The notes beneath the pieces are model-generated. The model did not search any database. It was given only the letters and a program-made list of their open reading frames with translations, and was not told the origin of the DNA. From a virus, in IMG/VR virus record IMGVR_UViG_3300031885_000026, positions 1 to 49,192 of that record: 49,192 nucleotides of DNA, one strand, 5' to 3'. The position numbers were made by a program, and so were the translations under genes. Shown one piece after another: positions 14,101 to 23,100 of the stretch (the stretch's first letter is position 1; the number at the start of each line of letters is the position of its first letter).

Positions 14101-14177
14101 GGTCCAAATGCGTCCCCTAGCGGATCGCCCTCTATAGGTGCAGGACCTGGACCAATCTCGCTCAGTGGATCTCCCAT
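11157..14177 (-). CDS. Large internal virion / DNA-ejection-type protein
   Basis: 1006 residues. The N-terminus has three GDPL-containing repeats (residues 2-5, 17-20 and 31-34, each followed by an I/F-GPG-type stretch), then a segment of the type ESALRGAAQGVLFNTADEL that I associate with large phage internal proteins. A long Gly/Ala-rich hydrophobic region (about 112-190) could insert in membranes. The C-terminal half is helical (for example around NPYSAMRNLTQPVM and the FTKFPLTL segment), as in ejection proteins that form or fill the trans-envelope channel. No lysozyme or transglycosylase catalytic motif was recognised. The start overlaps the upstream stop (TAATG). Confidence 0.55.
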   Translation of the reverse strand: MGDPLSEIGPGPAPIEGDPLGDAFGPAESYGDPLADIGPGQPSAGSVSYTESALRGAAQGVLFNTADELTGLSEALAHKANGDTQSFSEIYTRSRDEARAKYAAAEKANPKTFMASGLAAGLALPGAGWLAGGKTLGAAVRAGAAAGALGGFGGAEGDVKEQLAQTAVGAGVGAAVGGTLHGVVKGVSALLGPKASTAVINDLPELAPKAHKILDSIPDNLDEAIKGQDPLFMQYQLKLNKAPETVEAAFTRTEGKQNSRAAKIMERAVDNLEDFQKNMSQFSPDMQKKLYAEYRNTQAFLQAARETKSEFMNKLRVNESDPVQGFMSWLRPANFNAQRVDAKYGSDFTGSIMGAIEAENKLASGARPFLQKALDVESKMYTAMAEANKRTPGKYNNFDDFSRDVYQRVTQGKYKKGSVEEDIVNYFKTAKDALNKEYGLNIQEFQPYGKQSVYLPRSMMDTDTMRLKLDRAADRLFDGNMSDKEQKHFWDGMRYLGKEYGLELGPDSTRQEVKQFITNQLVRKSEERGATKTLEASAAFGRDHDIPPYLVNRDIPQMMANYINGNMKAGLYQVPMARLSAQIESARTLGMPKTAEYFQNIYENLMGAPSATKARFQEKASQWRLIGQRTMDDAKTPIGKMQGFMQRMAPEFVPWSMGNMYHNLLNLNPYSAMRNLTQPVMSGSTDIASIAGEPYAAKITALSFKDLMTKGWKGADPNVIGLANEGPMKSPSTEAIVQGLKESGIPDAFVKGLRGYDKFAQNLMHLYSEADKVNRTWTMHMADRVLADVQKGNPKALKLLAEIPVGIRSSIERGLSSGKVEQARDLLRQHYNIKHQYSYTNADMSRLGREYGSMLTAFTKFPLTLASDIEQEVYKKGLGAAFPMVRKYLFPLAALSAGDYMLKDKREDLPPTAKLFFGDKLRDISPVLGVMVQPPPLLKAGYDMAKEGVKTVTDLPELEPEEMPARIQQAGGKILNAAAPFIPAYGMYNATTKRLQRAGVLDKPED

Positions 14178-15418
14178 TACCTAACCTCGAAATCTGGGTT
14201 ATTTCTGACTGCTGGCAGCCTTGGGTCATTAGCTGAATACTTACCAACCACACCGGTCTTCTTGTTGCGCACAGTGACCATATTTGCACCAGGAGCGGTC
14301 GATTGGCCGGCAGCTGTGGCCGCCGCATTAGCTGATGGCGTATTGGCTATAGCTAACTCGCTAAGCTTCTGCGTCAAACCGACTAGTGCTTTATCGGAAG
14401 ACTTGGGGTTTTTACCATACAACATACCGGGTTCTGTCAGTATGGCTTCCCACTCTTCTTTAGGTATGCTCTTTGTTAGCGGACTGGTTTGCAAGACAGC
14501 CAGCGCCTTAGCAGACTTCATCTCTCTGGTGCCCTTAGACCCAAAGATACCGTTTACAGTTTGAGCCAGCTTGGCATACTCTTGCTCGCGCTTAAGGGCA
14601 GCCTTGTCAGCAGTGGCTCCGTCTTTGCCGGCTGTCTTAGCTCCGGCTATTTCGCGTTTAGCCTTAAGTTGTTCTGCGGTCAGAAGGCCTTTAGCTTCCA
14701 TGTCCAGGCCTTTTAGGCGACCCTCTTCAGTAGCCTTGAACTTATCCAGATTATAGGCGTTGGTGTCGCCGGCATCACGGTCCAGGCGATCAGCTCTGCG
14801 CAGCTTATCCTTCATGCCCAACTCTGCATTGTCGCGCGTGTCCTGCTTGCCAGTCTTATACTTATTCAGTAGGCGCTCGTATTCATTCTCAAACTTAGGC
14901 GCATCTGGCTTAAGACCGGCCATGTCCACATCATTCTTTAGCCCGTATTGCGCTGCAGCAAATTTGCCCAACTGCGTAGCTATTTCACTATAGAGTTGTC
15001 GTTTCTCAATATCTTTGGTATCACTCTCTTGTTGTTGATCTAGCTGTGCCAGGCGATCTTTAAGGTCAGCAATGTCGGCAGTAAGATCCACGCCCTCGCC
15101 GCGCTTCTGCTGAGCAGGAAAGTTGGTCTTAGCCATCTCCTTAGCTATAGCGGCCAGCCTGGTTGATATATAGTTGGGATCCATATTGATGTTGATTGGG
15201 CTGCCGCCGTTGCCTTCAGCTATTAGCTGCTCAGCTGACTCATCCGCTGGCGCCGGTTGATTGAGCGCAGCTTGTTGCGAATCTTCCACTGGGATCAGCG
15301 GACCATCTGGAAAGTTGGCTACACGCTTACGCAGCTCATCGTCTGGTATATCATACGGATCTGCTGAAGGTAGTGCTATTCTATCAGACGGACGCGGGGG
15401 ACGAGTATAACCTGCCAT
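14177..15418 (-). CDS. Internal virion-type coiled-coil protein
   Basis: 413 residues. A Pro-rich N-terminus (MAGYTRPPRPSDR) leads into a long charged helical middle (about 90-290) with Gln/Lys/Glu-rich segments, and the protein ends in a compact domain (MVTVRNKKTGVVGKYSANDPR). The start is placed at MAGYTR because GAGG lies six bases upstream; an in-frame ATG 30 bases earlier lacks one. It belongs to the run of five large helical proteins after the tail protein, a typical location for podovirus ejection proteins. Exact family not recognised. Confidence 0.55.
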   Translation of the reverse strand: MAGYTRPPRPSDRIALPSADPYDIPDDELRKRVANFPDGPLIPVEDSQQAALNQPAPADESAEQLIAEGNGGSPININMDPNYISTRLAAIAKEMAKTNFPAQQKRGEGVDLTADIADLKDRLAQLDQQQESDTKDIEKRQLYSEIATQLGKFAAAQYGLKNDVDMAGLKPDAPKFENEYERLLNKYKTGKQDTRDNAELGMKDKLRRADRLDRDAGDTNAYNLDKFKATEEGRLKGLDMEAKGLLTAEQLKAKREIAGAKTAGKDGATADKAALKREQEYAKLAQTVNGIFGSKGTREMKSAKALAVLQTSPLTKSIPKEEWEAILTEPGMLYGKNPKSSDKALVGLTQKLSELAIANTPSANAAATAAGQSTAPGANMVTVRNKKTGVVGKYSANDPRLPAVRNNPDFEVR

Positions 15419-15428
15419 TGAATACCTC

Positions 15429-16409
15429 TTATGAATTAGCTGATCCAACAGCTGAACCTAATGCATTTCCTACTGAAGCGCCCAATGCGCCGCCAGCTGC
15501 AGCGCCGGCAGTTCCGCCTACCGGTCCGCCGCCATATATTGCGCCGACAACCGCACCGGCCACAGTACCAACAGTCTGGAATATCACCATACTATTGCGC
15601 TTTTTGGCTGCCTCTTTCTTCATCTTCTTTTCTATCTCAGCCTTCATAGTAGCTAGCTCAAGCGCAGTCTGGCGATCCAAGTCGCCCTTTTCCTTGATAT
15701 ACCCCTGCTGTAGCGCCTGACTAATACGCTTCTCCATAGCATCCAGCGTCAGTATATACTGATCGGTCTCTTTCATTAGGCCGCGCATCTCGCCCTCAAA
15801 CTCTTGCTGAGTCCTGGCATTACTGATCACATAATCCTGCAACTGACGCTCATTGGTAAACTTGCGGCCCATCTCGTCTTTCTCGAAACGAATGCGGCTG
15901 TCGATCAGCTGGTCCTTCACATCACTACCAAGGCGCATGAGGTCTTTGCGCTGCTGGATGGTAGCCATTTGCAAAGAGTTGTCTTGATCAATACCAAGCT
16001 GAGCTAAGTCATTAGTATCTTGGATCTCTTTGTCCATTGTACGCTTGCGCGACTGTAGCATAGCGTTGGCCATCTCGTCCTGCTTAAGGGAGGATAGGTC
16101 GGCAATGGCTTTGTTTTGCACAAGTTTGCGCTGCGCAAGTTGACTTTGCGCTCCGTTCTGAAGATTGGCGTTGCTCACTTGCTGAGCCTGGCCGGCCTGC
16201 TGGACTTGAGATTGCTGCATCTGAGCTGCATCCTGCCCCTGCATTTGAGCAGCTTGCTGAGCCAGTTGCTGACTAGCTGCCGTCTCTGCCTGTTGCGCCG
16301 GTAAAGCTCCAACTTGGCGCTGAAGCATAATATCTCTTGCGGCTTGCCGCTGTTTGGCTGCCTCTTCATTTACACCTGGTGTTGTTTGAGCCAATGCGTC
16401 AAAATCCAT
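15429..16409 (-). CDS. Gln-rich coiled-coil protein with C-terminal glycine zipper
   Basis: 326 residues. Residues 1-110 are Gln/Ala-rich, 110-270 are a charged coiled coil, and the last 55 residues are Gly/Ala-rich with a repeated small-xxx-small pattern (GAVVGAIYGGG, then GGTAGAAAGGALGAS). That ending is typical of membrane-inserting glycine zippers. It is a candidate ejection protein that crosses the host inner membrane. Upstream and downstream neighbours share the Q-rich/coiled layout, suggesting a duplicated family. The start has GAGG five bases away. Confidence 0.55.
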   Translation of the reverse strand: MDFDALAQTTPGVNEEAAKQRQAARDIMLQRQVGALPAQQAETAASQQLAQQAAQMQGQDAAQMQQSQVQQAGQAQQVSNANLQNGAQSQLAQRKLVQNKAIADLSSLKQDEMANAMLQSRKRTMDKEIQDTNDLAQLGIDQDNSLQMATIQQRKDLMRLGSDVKDQLIDSRIRFEKDEMGRKFTNERQLQDYVISNARTQQEFEGEMRGLMKETDQYILTLDAMEKRISQALQQGYIKEKGDLDRQTALELATMKAEIEKKMKKEAAKKRNSMVIFQTVGTVAGAVVGAIYGGGPVGGTAGAAAGGALGASVGNALGSAVGSANS

Positions 16410-16411
16410 AC

Positions 16412-17386
16412 TTACCTCGTCACGGAGAATTGGTCTACACCGGTTGGGTCAAACGTGCTAGCTGCCATATCTGAACTTAGCTTACCACTAGACCCAGTGG
16501 TAGTCGTGGTAGATGAGTCTTTAAACTTACCCCAATCAGTGCCAGCTGCAGTACTTATTGCTGATACGCCAGCCGTAGCCATCTCACGTTGAGCATTGTC
16601 CCTCATGTTGGCTCTTGCCATCTCTAAGGCTGTGTTAATATCCAGCGAAGCTAGCTGCCTCTGAAAGTCTCTATTGGTTATATCTTCTCCGCGCTTGAAT
16701 TGCAAGTCGCTCATTAGCGCGTCAAGGCTATCGCCATATACAATTCTAGACTTCTCTTTGGCCCAATTAGATTGGTCGTACAGTTTGCGCTTTTCGCCAA
16801 TGCGATTTAGCTCATCAATGTACTTTCGATCTTGCAGTGCAAGAAGCGTGCCAAACTGCTCAAGCTGAGCCGCGTCTTTGCGGAAGGCCAGCTCTTGGTT
16901 GGATCTTGCGAAGTCCGCAAATAGATCATCGACTTCCATGCGGCCCTGAGCGGCCAGGCCTCGCAACTGAGACTCCGCTTGTGCGCTAATACCGCGCAGC
17001 TTACGTTGTTTAGCGGCGTCCAGTTCGACATTCTGCATCTGCTCCTGAGCAGCCAAGCCGCCCTGGTTCCTGCTAGCGTCGGACGTAATTCCTTGTCTAT
17101 TTAAATCAAAGGCTTGCTGCTGAGCTGCTCCAGCCTGTTGAATTTGGTTCTCAAGTCCAGTACGTTGGGCTTGTTGGCCGGCACCTTCGATGGCAGTAGA
17201 TACGGCGGCCTGTTTAGCTTGCGCCTTATTCTGATCCTGCGTTGCCTGCTCTAGCACGTTAGACGCAGCCGGAGAGGCCGTGCCCATCTTGCCCTTTTTA
17301 GCGGCTAGCAAGGTCTCTATGCGGCTCTGGTTGTTAACCGGAAGCTGCGTCTGAGACTGGGATAGCTTGTCAAATAGTGTAGCCAT
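16412..17386 (-). CDS. Gln/Ala-rich internal virion-type protein
   Basis: 324 residues. Same layout as the next gene: Q/A-rich N-terminal third, long helix with charged heptads (DLFADFARSNQELAFRKD, LNRIGEKRKLYDQ), then a Thr/Ser/Gly-rich tail (STTTTTGSSGK) instead of a glycine zipper. Probably a structural or ejection component. The two genes are separated by two bases (TAA GT ATG). Family not recognised; the similarity to the neighbour is in composition and length, not a verified alignment. Confidence 0.5.
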   Translation of the reverse strand: MATLFDKLSQSQTQLPVNNQSRIETLLAAKKGKMGTASPAASNVLEQATQDQNKAQAKQAAVSTAIEGAGQQAQRTGLENQIQQAGAAQQQAFDLNRQGITSDASRNQGGLAAQEQMQNVELDAAKQRKLRGISAQAESQLRGLAAQGRMEVDDLFADFARSNQELAFRKDAAQLEQFGTLLALQDRKYIDELNRIGEKRKLYDQSNWAKEKSRIVYGDSLDALMSDLQFKRGEDITNRDFQRQLASLDINTALEMARANMRDNAQREMATAGVSAISTAAGTDWGKFKDSSTTTTTGSSGKLSSDMAASTFDPTGVDQFSVTR

Positions 17387-17402
17387 TACTTACGTCCTGT
17401 TA

Positions 17403-20189
17403 TTAGCCGAACCCATTGCTTTTCATATAAGCTGCCAAATCCTTAGCATTCCTACTATTAGGATCGGAGAAATCTGCGACATATGAAGGATCGGCTTTTA
17501 TTTTATCAGATATAAATGTCTGATATGCCCGCGCTTCTGTTGCGGGTATTGCAATATTATAATATCCACTAATATTAGATTGCGTTCCTTTATATGCCTT
17601 ATAGGCTTGCCATGCGGACCCACTAGCCCACGGCGCCCAGCCGTCGCGGGTCTCAACTATAGGGCCTAACTCGGTCTTTAGTCTGGTCTCCCCATGCGAG
17701 CGCAATGCGCCATTTAGCTTTTTAATTGTATCGGCAGCTTTGGGATCACTAGAGTTTCGCAAATTGTCAATATAATCCATCACAGCTCTAATACTCTGCG
17801 GCCCCTCTTTCCCAGCAAATTTACTTTGTAGATCTCTAGTGTACGCTCTCAGGCTGCTCTCTATACTGCTAACTACTCCGATAGCTCTAGGATCTGTGGA
17901 TTTACGCAAAGAGTCCAGTTCACCCATGACAGTTTTAACACTCTGCGGAGTAGGTCCGCCACCAGCATCAAGTCTAGTTTGTAGATCCTTAGTACGCTCG
18001 GCTACATATTTGTTGCCCATATCCTGAATAGCTCGATTAAGTGCAGCATACTTTTCTGTTTTTGGCATACCACTATTCTTATATGTATCTCGTAACTTAA
18101 TAAGATTGTTGTATGATTTCTCATCACTGTACAACGTGTTTATGTATGGCGAGAAGTCTCCTGTCTTCATAGCTGTCTGAAGTCCAGGGTCAGCGTATAT
18201 ACCTGAACCAGTAGCCGATGCAACTTTCGTGCCAGTGGCCGCGTTCTTCTCACTCAGGGTCTGATAGCCATTTGCGCCAGTGCCATACTGCTCTGCACCT
18301 CTGAAATATTCTATGCCTTTGCCGGCTAATTCAGTTTTGCGGGCAGCGGCCAGCTTGCGTGCGTCATTTGCATCAATTACGCCATCAGGCTTGCCATCTG
18401 GCCCAGTAACATCCATAGCGGCAAAATCTTTAAGTGCTGCAGCTGCTTCAGGATCGCCGTATTCGGCTCTGGATTTGAGGTCAGCATAGCGAGAGTTAAG
18501 AGATGCCGCTTGGCCGCCAAACACATCATTGACTGCGGCTGCGTCATTGTCAGACAATGCTGCTTTCTGTTCAGTGAGGAATTGCTTGAACTCCTCGACC
18601 ATCGGCTTATTTAGCTGGCCATCTTTATCAAAATACTTCAGCTGATCAATTGTAAGTCCCTTAAAGTCTGGATCCGTTCCGACAGTTTGTATATAGCCAG
18701 GCAAATTAGAGAAATTCTCTACAGACTGAAGTTCGGCCGGAGAATACACTTTCTTATTAGGGTCTAAGTCGTATCGTGATTGTAGCCCAGGGCTGGCCTT
18801 AACTTTATTATACGTAGTGGCTTGCTGTTGCAACTGCTGCGTGCTCATTCCAGCAACCTGATCAAGCTCGTCAGGCTTGAAGCTATTGATATAAGTCCGG
18901 CCTTCAGGGCTAGACTGTGCAAACTGGTACACAGGACTGGCTTTAAGTTTAGTATCCATATCAGCCAGTTCGGCCGCAGTATACGCCCTGCTTGGGTCAT
19001 AGCCAGGAACCAGCTTAGACAAAGCCGCCTTATCTTGTAGCACATCTTTACCTAAAGCCTGGACGCCGGCTTGGGTAGTATTGAATGCGGTCTGTGATTG
19101 CTTACCGGCCTGAGCCGCTTGCTTTATAGACGACTCATTCTGCGTCATCCACTGCACAAGCGGCCCGAACTGAGCAGATGGTATTAGCTTTTCGCGCTCT
19201 TCTGGCGACGAGATTGCCCACTGCTCAATAAGATCTGAAAATTCCTGATCTTGCAGTAACTGATCCACGCGCATGTCCTGGTCGCCAACCTTGACGGTAG
19301 ACGCCATGTCGATAGGCTGGAGGGCCTGCTCTACCTGCTGCTCTTGGCCGACACCGCCGGCTTGAGTAAACGTCTTGAGTTGGCCCATTGCGGCCTGCTG
19401 TTGCATACCAGTCTGGTTGAGCGCTTGTGCCTCAAGGTTCTCTTTCTCGCTGGTTACTTTGGTGCGGTAGGCCTGAATCTCTTTAGTCAGGTCTTCAATG
19501 CTTAATGATCCGACGTCCTTACCTAGCTGTTGGCTCAGTTCTAGCACGCCACCGGCATAACCCATGTCGCGTATGTCAGCATCCAGATCGCTGCCTTTGA
19601 GTTGAGTAACATCGGCTGCGCGGCCAAGGGCGGCATCTGTAGTTTCGAGTAGGTTGTTAATTTGAGCTGGAGCAATACCAAGATTCTGAAGAGTTACAAG
19701 AGCCTGTTCTTGCTTGCTTGGGTCATTAGCATAGTCTGTCAGCGCCTGAGTAGCCTGAGCATACCGTGGATCGGTAACTGGTATAGTCTTACTTAGTTCT
19801 GATTCATTAGTTGATCGCTGCACAGGTTGTGCGCCAGCCTGGTTGATGCGATTCTCGGCCAGCTTCTGGACGCGAGTATCCAGGCCGGCCAACTTAGCTA
19901 GCTTCTGGGCGTCATCTAACTGCGCCTGTTGTTGGTTACTTACCGTAGCAGACTGCTGAGCATATCTATCAGACAGACTAAGTTGATCCTGCTTAGGCGC
20001 AAGATTCTCTTTTATTACTGCATTCTTACGGACCTGAGTGCCAGCCATATCCTGTTGCTTAGGAGTAGCACCCAAAGACTGAGCGGCTGCCGCGCTGGTT
20101 ACTTGTGGTGCGTTGAGTTGTGCCAAGCGATCACGGAGCGTCGTGTCCTGCACTTCTTGCAATCCCTTAGCTGTTCTAATAATTGCCAT
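17403..20189 (-). CDS. Large internal virion-type protein with tandem helical repeats
   Basis: 928 residues, mostly helical and Q-rich at the N-terminus. The C-terminal part holds two similar 44-residue units at about 747-790 and 796-840 (each starting PQSVK/PQSIR, with a central STDP/SSDP). A further pair around 402-412 and 480-490 shares AYTAAEL/VYSPAEL. Residues 593-609 (DVTGPDGKPDGVIDAND) resemble a calcium-binding Asp-rich loop. Its position between the giant tail protein and the smaller ejection-type proteins suggests an internal core protein. No muramidase motif seen. It starts immediately after the upstream stop (TAA ATG). Confidence 0.55.
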   Translation of the reverse strand: MAIIRTAKGLQEVQDTTLRDRLAQLNAPQVTSAAAAQSLGATPKQQDMAGTQVRKNAVIKENLAPKQDQLSLSDRYAQQSATVSNQQQAQLDDAQKLAKLAGLDTRVQKLAENRINQAGAQPVQRSTNESELSKTIPVTDPRYAQATQALTDYANDPSKQEQALVTLQNLGIAPAQINNLLETTDAALGRAADVTQLKGSDLDADIRDMGYAGGVLELSQQLGKDVGSLSIEDLTKEIQAYRTKVTSEKENLEAQALNQTGMQQQAAMGQLKTFTQAGGVGQEQQVEQALQPIDMASTVKVGDQDMRVDQLLQDQEFSDLIEQWAISSPEEREKLIPSAQFGPLVQWMTQNESSIKQAAQAGKQSQTAFNTTQAGVQALGKDVLQDKAALSKLVPGYDPSRAYTAAELADMDTKLKASPVYQFAQSSPEGRTYINSFKPDELDQVAGMSTQQLQQQATTYNKVKASPGLQSRYDLDPNKKVYSPAELQSVENFSNLPGYIQTVGTDPDFKGLTIDQLKYFDKDGQLNKPMVEEFKQFLTEQKAALSDNDAAAVNDVFGGQAASLNSRYADLKSRAEYGDPEAAAALKDFAAMDVTGPDGKPDGVIDANDARKLAAARKTELAGKGIEYFRGAEQYGTGANGYQTLSEKNAATGTKVASATGSGIYADPGLQTAMKTGDFSPYINTLYSDEKSYNNLIKLRDTYKNSGMPKTEKYAALNRAIQDMGNKYVAERTKDLQTRLDAGGGPTPQSVKTVMGELDSLRKSTDPRAIGVVSSIESSLRAYTRDLQSKFAGKEGPQSIRAVMDYIDNLRNSSDPKAADTIKKLNGALRSHGETRLKTELGPIVETRDGWAPWASGSAWQAYKAYKGTQSNISGYYNIAIPATEARAYQTFISDKIKADPSYVADFSDPNSRNAKDLAAYMKSNGFG

Positions 20190-23100
20190 TTATGGGCGCT
20201 CCGTAACTTGCTGTGTTCCTAGGTGAGACAGGCCGGATACAGTATAGTCTATTCCAGCTAAAATAACACCCTCGTCTTTTGTGCTGTTGACATACTTGAT
20301 TTGCATGTAGTTAGACTTGCGTCTAGGCATAGATGCTTCAGCAAATACCACTTTAGTATCGGCACCTTTGACAAAATTAAGCGTGCCAGCAGACTCAAAT
20401 GGTGACTGCAAATCGTATGCAACATATATGCCAGTATTGGTAGTACTGCTATCTTTTAACTGAAAGTGCGATGTTACATATGGCACAACCTTGCGTACGC
20501 CCGACGTGCCAAAGTCTTCGGCTCTAAGTAGCATAACCATCTCGGCCACTGCTTCGCCGTCGTCGCGGTAGTCAGTTGAGTCGCCCTCATTGCGCACCTT
20601 AAACACAGACCCGGTCGAGGTAGCGAAGTAGGCATTAGCACCCAAGTTAGCCCACCCAGTAGCTGGGTGATTGGTGTACTCAGTCCATGCGCCAAATGGT
20701 CCTTCATCTTCATTTTGATGGTTGTATACCAGCACGTTAGAGTTCTTCTCGTTACCAACCAACGGAACTGACAGCTTGTACGTTGTGCCTATGGCGTAGT
20801 GGGTTGCGGTGGCTGCTGATAGGGCGTCCACGTTGATCTCGTCCTGATACAGGTTTTGTATGTACAGGCCGGCAAACACGATGTTGAGGCCGCTATCCAA
20901 CTTATACACACCGCTGTTGTTAGCGAACATAATGCCATCGCGCGTAGGAGCGATAGAGTGCGGCGCTGTACATCCAAGGCCGCGACTACGCAGCTTGCTG
21001 GATACTCCGGTATTCATATCAACAGCATAGATGGAGTTCTGCTTGAATATGATCAGCAGTTGTTCTTGCTGAGATGCAGAGAATGCGGAGGCTCCGAAGA
21101 ATGGCAGCCCTCCAGTTATTTCTTCTCCATCTGCTGCGTTAACATCGATAACATTAACAGCAGGACTGTTACTAAGGTCAGGACCATAAAATATCTCAGG
21201 ATAATTCTCGTATGAAACGATGGCGCGCGATGGAAAGATAGGCGTGCTTGCCTGAGCTTCTGAACTAGCCGATCTCTTGCTTCCATCAACATACCAACTT
21301 GCTCCTGTTATTGCTGTGGTCAGCGTGACTTCAAACGTGGCAGACTCCACGAGGTCTTGTCTAAACACGATGCGTCCAGGCCCCTGAGTAGTTCCTGCTG
21401 CGGCGGATATCCACGGCGTGAATGTCGTTTGTCCGGTTAGTGTGACATCCGTCATACGCATCACAGAGTTTACTGCAGCCGCTAGGCGCTGTATAGCTGT
21501 AAGTTCATTAGGGACGTTGCCGCCAATTTGTGCATAGTTTCCATCAGTGCTGATAAACACAGGCACGTCAGAGGCTACTGTAGCCTTAACCCATGAATCT
21601 GGATAGTCTGCACTTGCGGCCACGTTTGCATTGACTCTGAATTCAGTTGAGCTGAGTACAGAAGCCACTTGATACCAGCCGGAGAACCTCAGGCCTTGGT
21701 CGTTACCGGTGGCAGCATAGAATAGGTATACCCAGTCCTTGGCTGCCAATCCGTGCGCCGCACCAGTGGTAACATCGAACCTATAAGATCCAACGTTTAC
21801 AGAACTTACTGTGCCAGATCTGGTATCTAGGAATTCAAAATTTACCCGATCGACCATGTTGGTTGTTGGTGCTGTGTCTGTAGAGTCTCGTCGCAACAAC
21901 ACAGTCTTATTATCTAGAGCGGATACAGCCAGCGAGCCGAAGCCTTCATCTGCTCTCAGCACTGCATCTAGTTGCGGGTAGCCTTTAACATTCATTAAAA
22001 CAAGTTTGTTGTTCATGGATGTCACGTACTTAGCACGCAGAGGTTGTGACCATAGCGTGCCTATCTCAGCGCCCACCAGTGCGGTGTTAACTGGGTCTAG
22101 CGTCGACAAGAATGTGTCAGACGTGGCGTCAGTGAACTCTATATAACCCATGCTATTGTTAAAGTTGAGGTCAACGACTCCAACGCGATAGTATGGCCCA
22201 TTGGATCCTGCTAGCGTGCGGTAGACTTCGATGTCGAGCGAGTCATAGTTATACATGTCAAACGCAGGCAAGCCGACCATCTTGTGTTTAATCTGTCCGG
22301 TAGCTGACATGTCGATAACGTAATCATCCAGGCCAGTTGCGGCACCTGCTACTATGTTACCGTTGGCGTCGATTGCATTCAGTCGGAAGTAATATTTGAA
22401 TCGATTAACCAGCGACACTGAGGTCACAGATCCGGATGACGCGATGGCTGCAGCAACTGTTATAGTCCCGCTACCTCCGCTTGAGCTGATTGTGGACACA
22501 ATATAAATGTAACCAAGGTTAGACTTGACCGTATCACCAACAGAGAAGGCAGCCTGTGCTCCCAGCGCTACTGTAAATGTCGAGCCAGAGGCCGTTGCTG
22601 AGGCCGTGGTTGTGTTCTGTGGAATGGATGGCGTAGTTGTATCCACATTACAGAATAGCTGCGGAGCCCAGTACTGCAAGCCTGCGCGGTACACATTAGT
22701 GCCGTCGTATTTTAATACTTCATCGTCGCCGTTGGTGAAGTACATATTATTAGCTATGACGGTAGACCGTACAATAGATTGGTCAGTGAATCCGCCAGAT
22801 GGCAGATCCTGGTATGTGGTGTTAGGCGGCAGATCATCAGTAGTTACTGGAGCTTCCAGCGGTACCCAACGCTCGGCTGTGTACAGCTCCATTGGCGACG
22901 AGTCGTCATAGATCTCAAGGGCCTCATCCAGCTCTAGCGTAGGGCCGACGATAAATCCAGTATCTCCTGAGTCATTATAAGAAGATAGGAATTTGAATAT
23001 CTTAGATGTCACAGTCTCAGTTATAACATACTCGCCATTGATGCCTGGATAGTCTGTAGATATCAGGATTACTGACATACCAACAACAAAGTCTGTGTCG

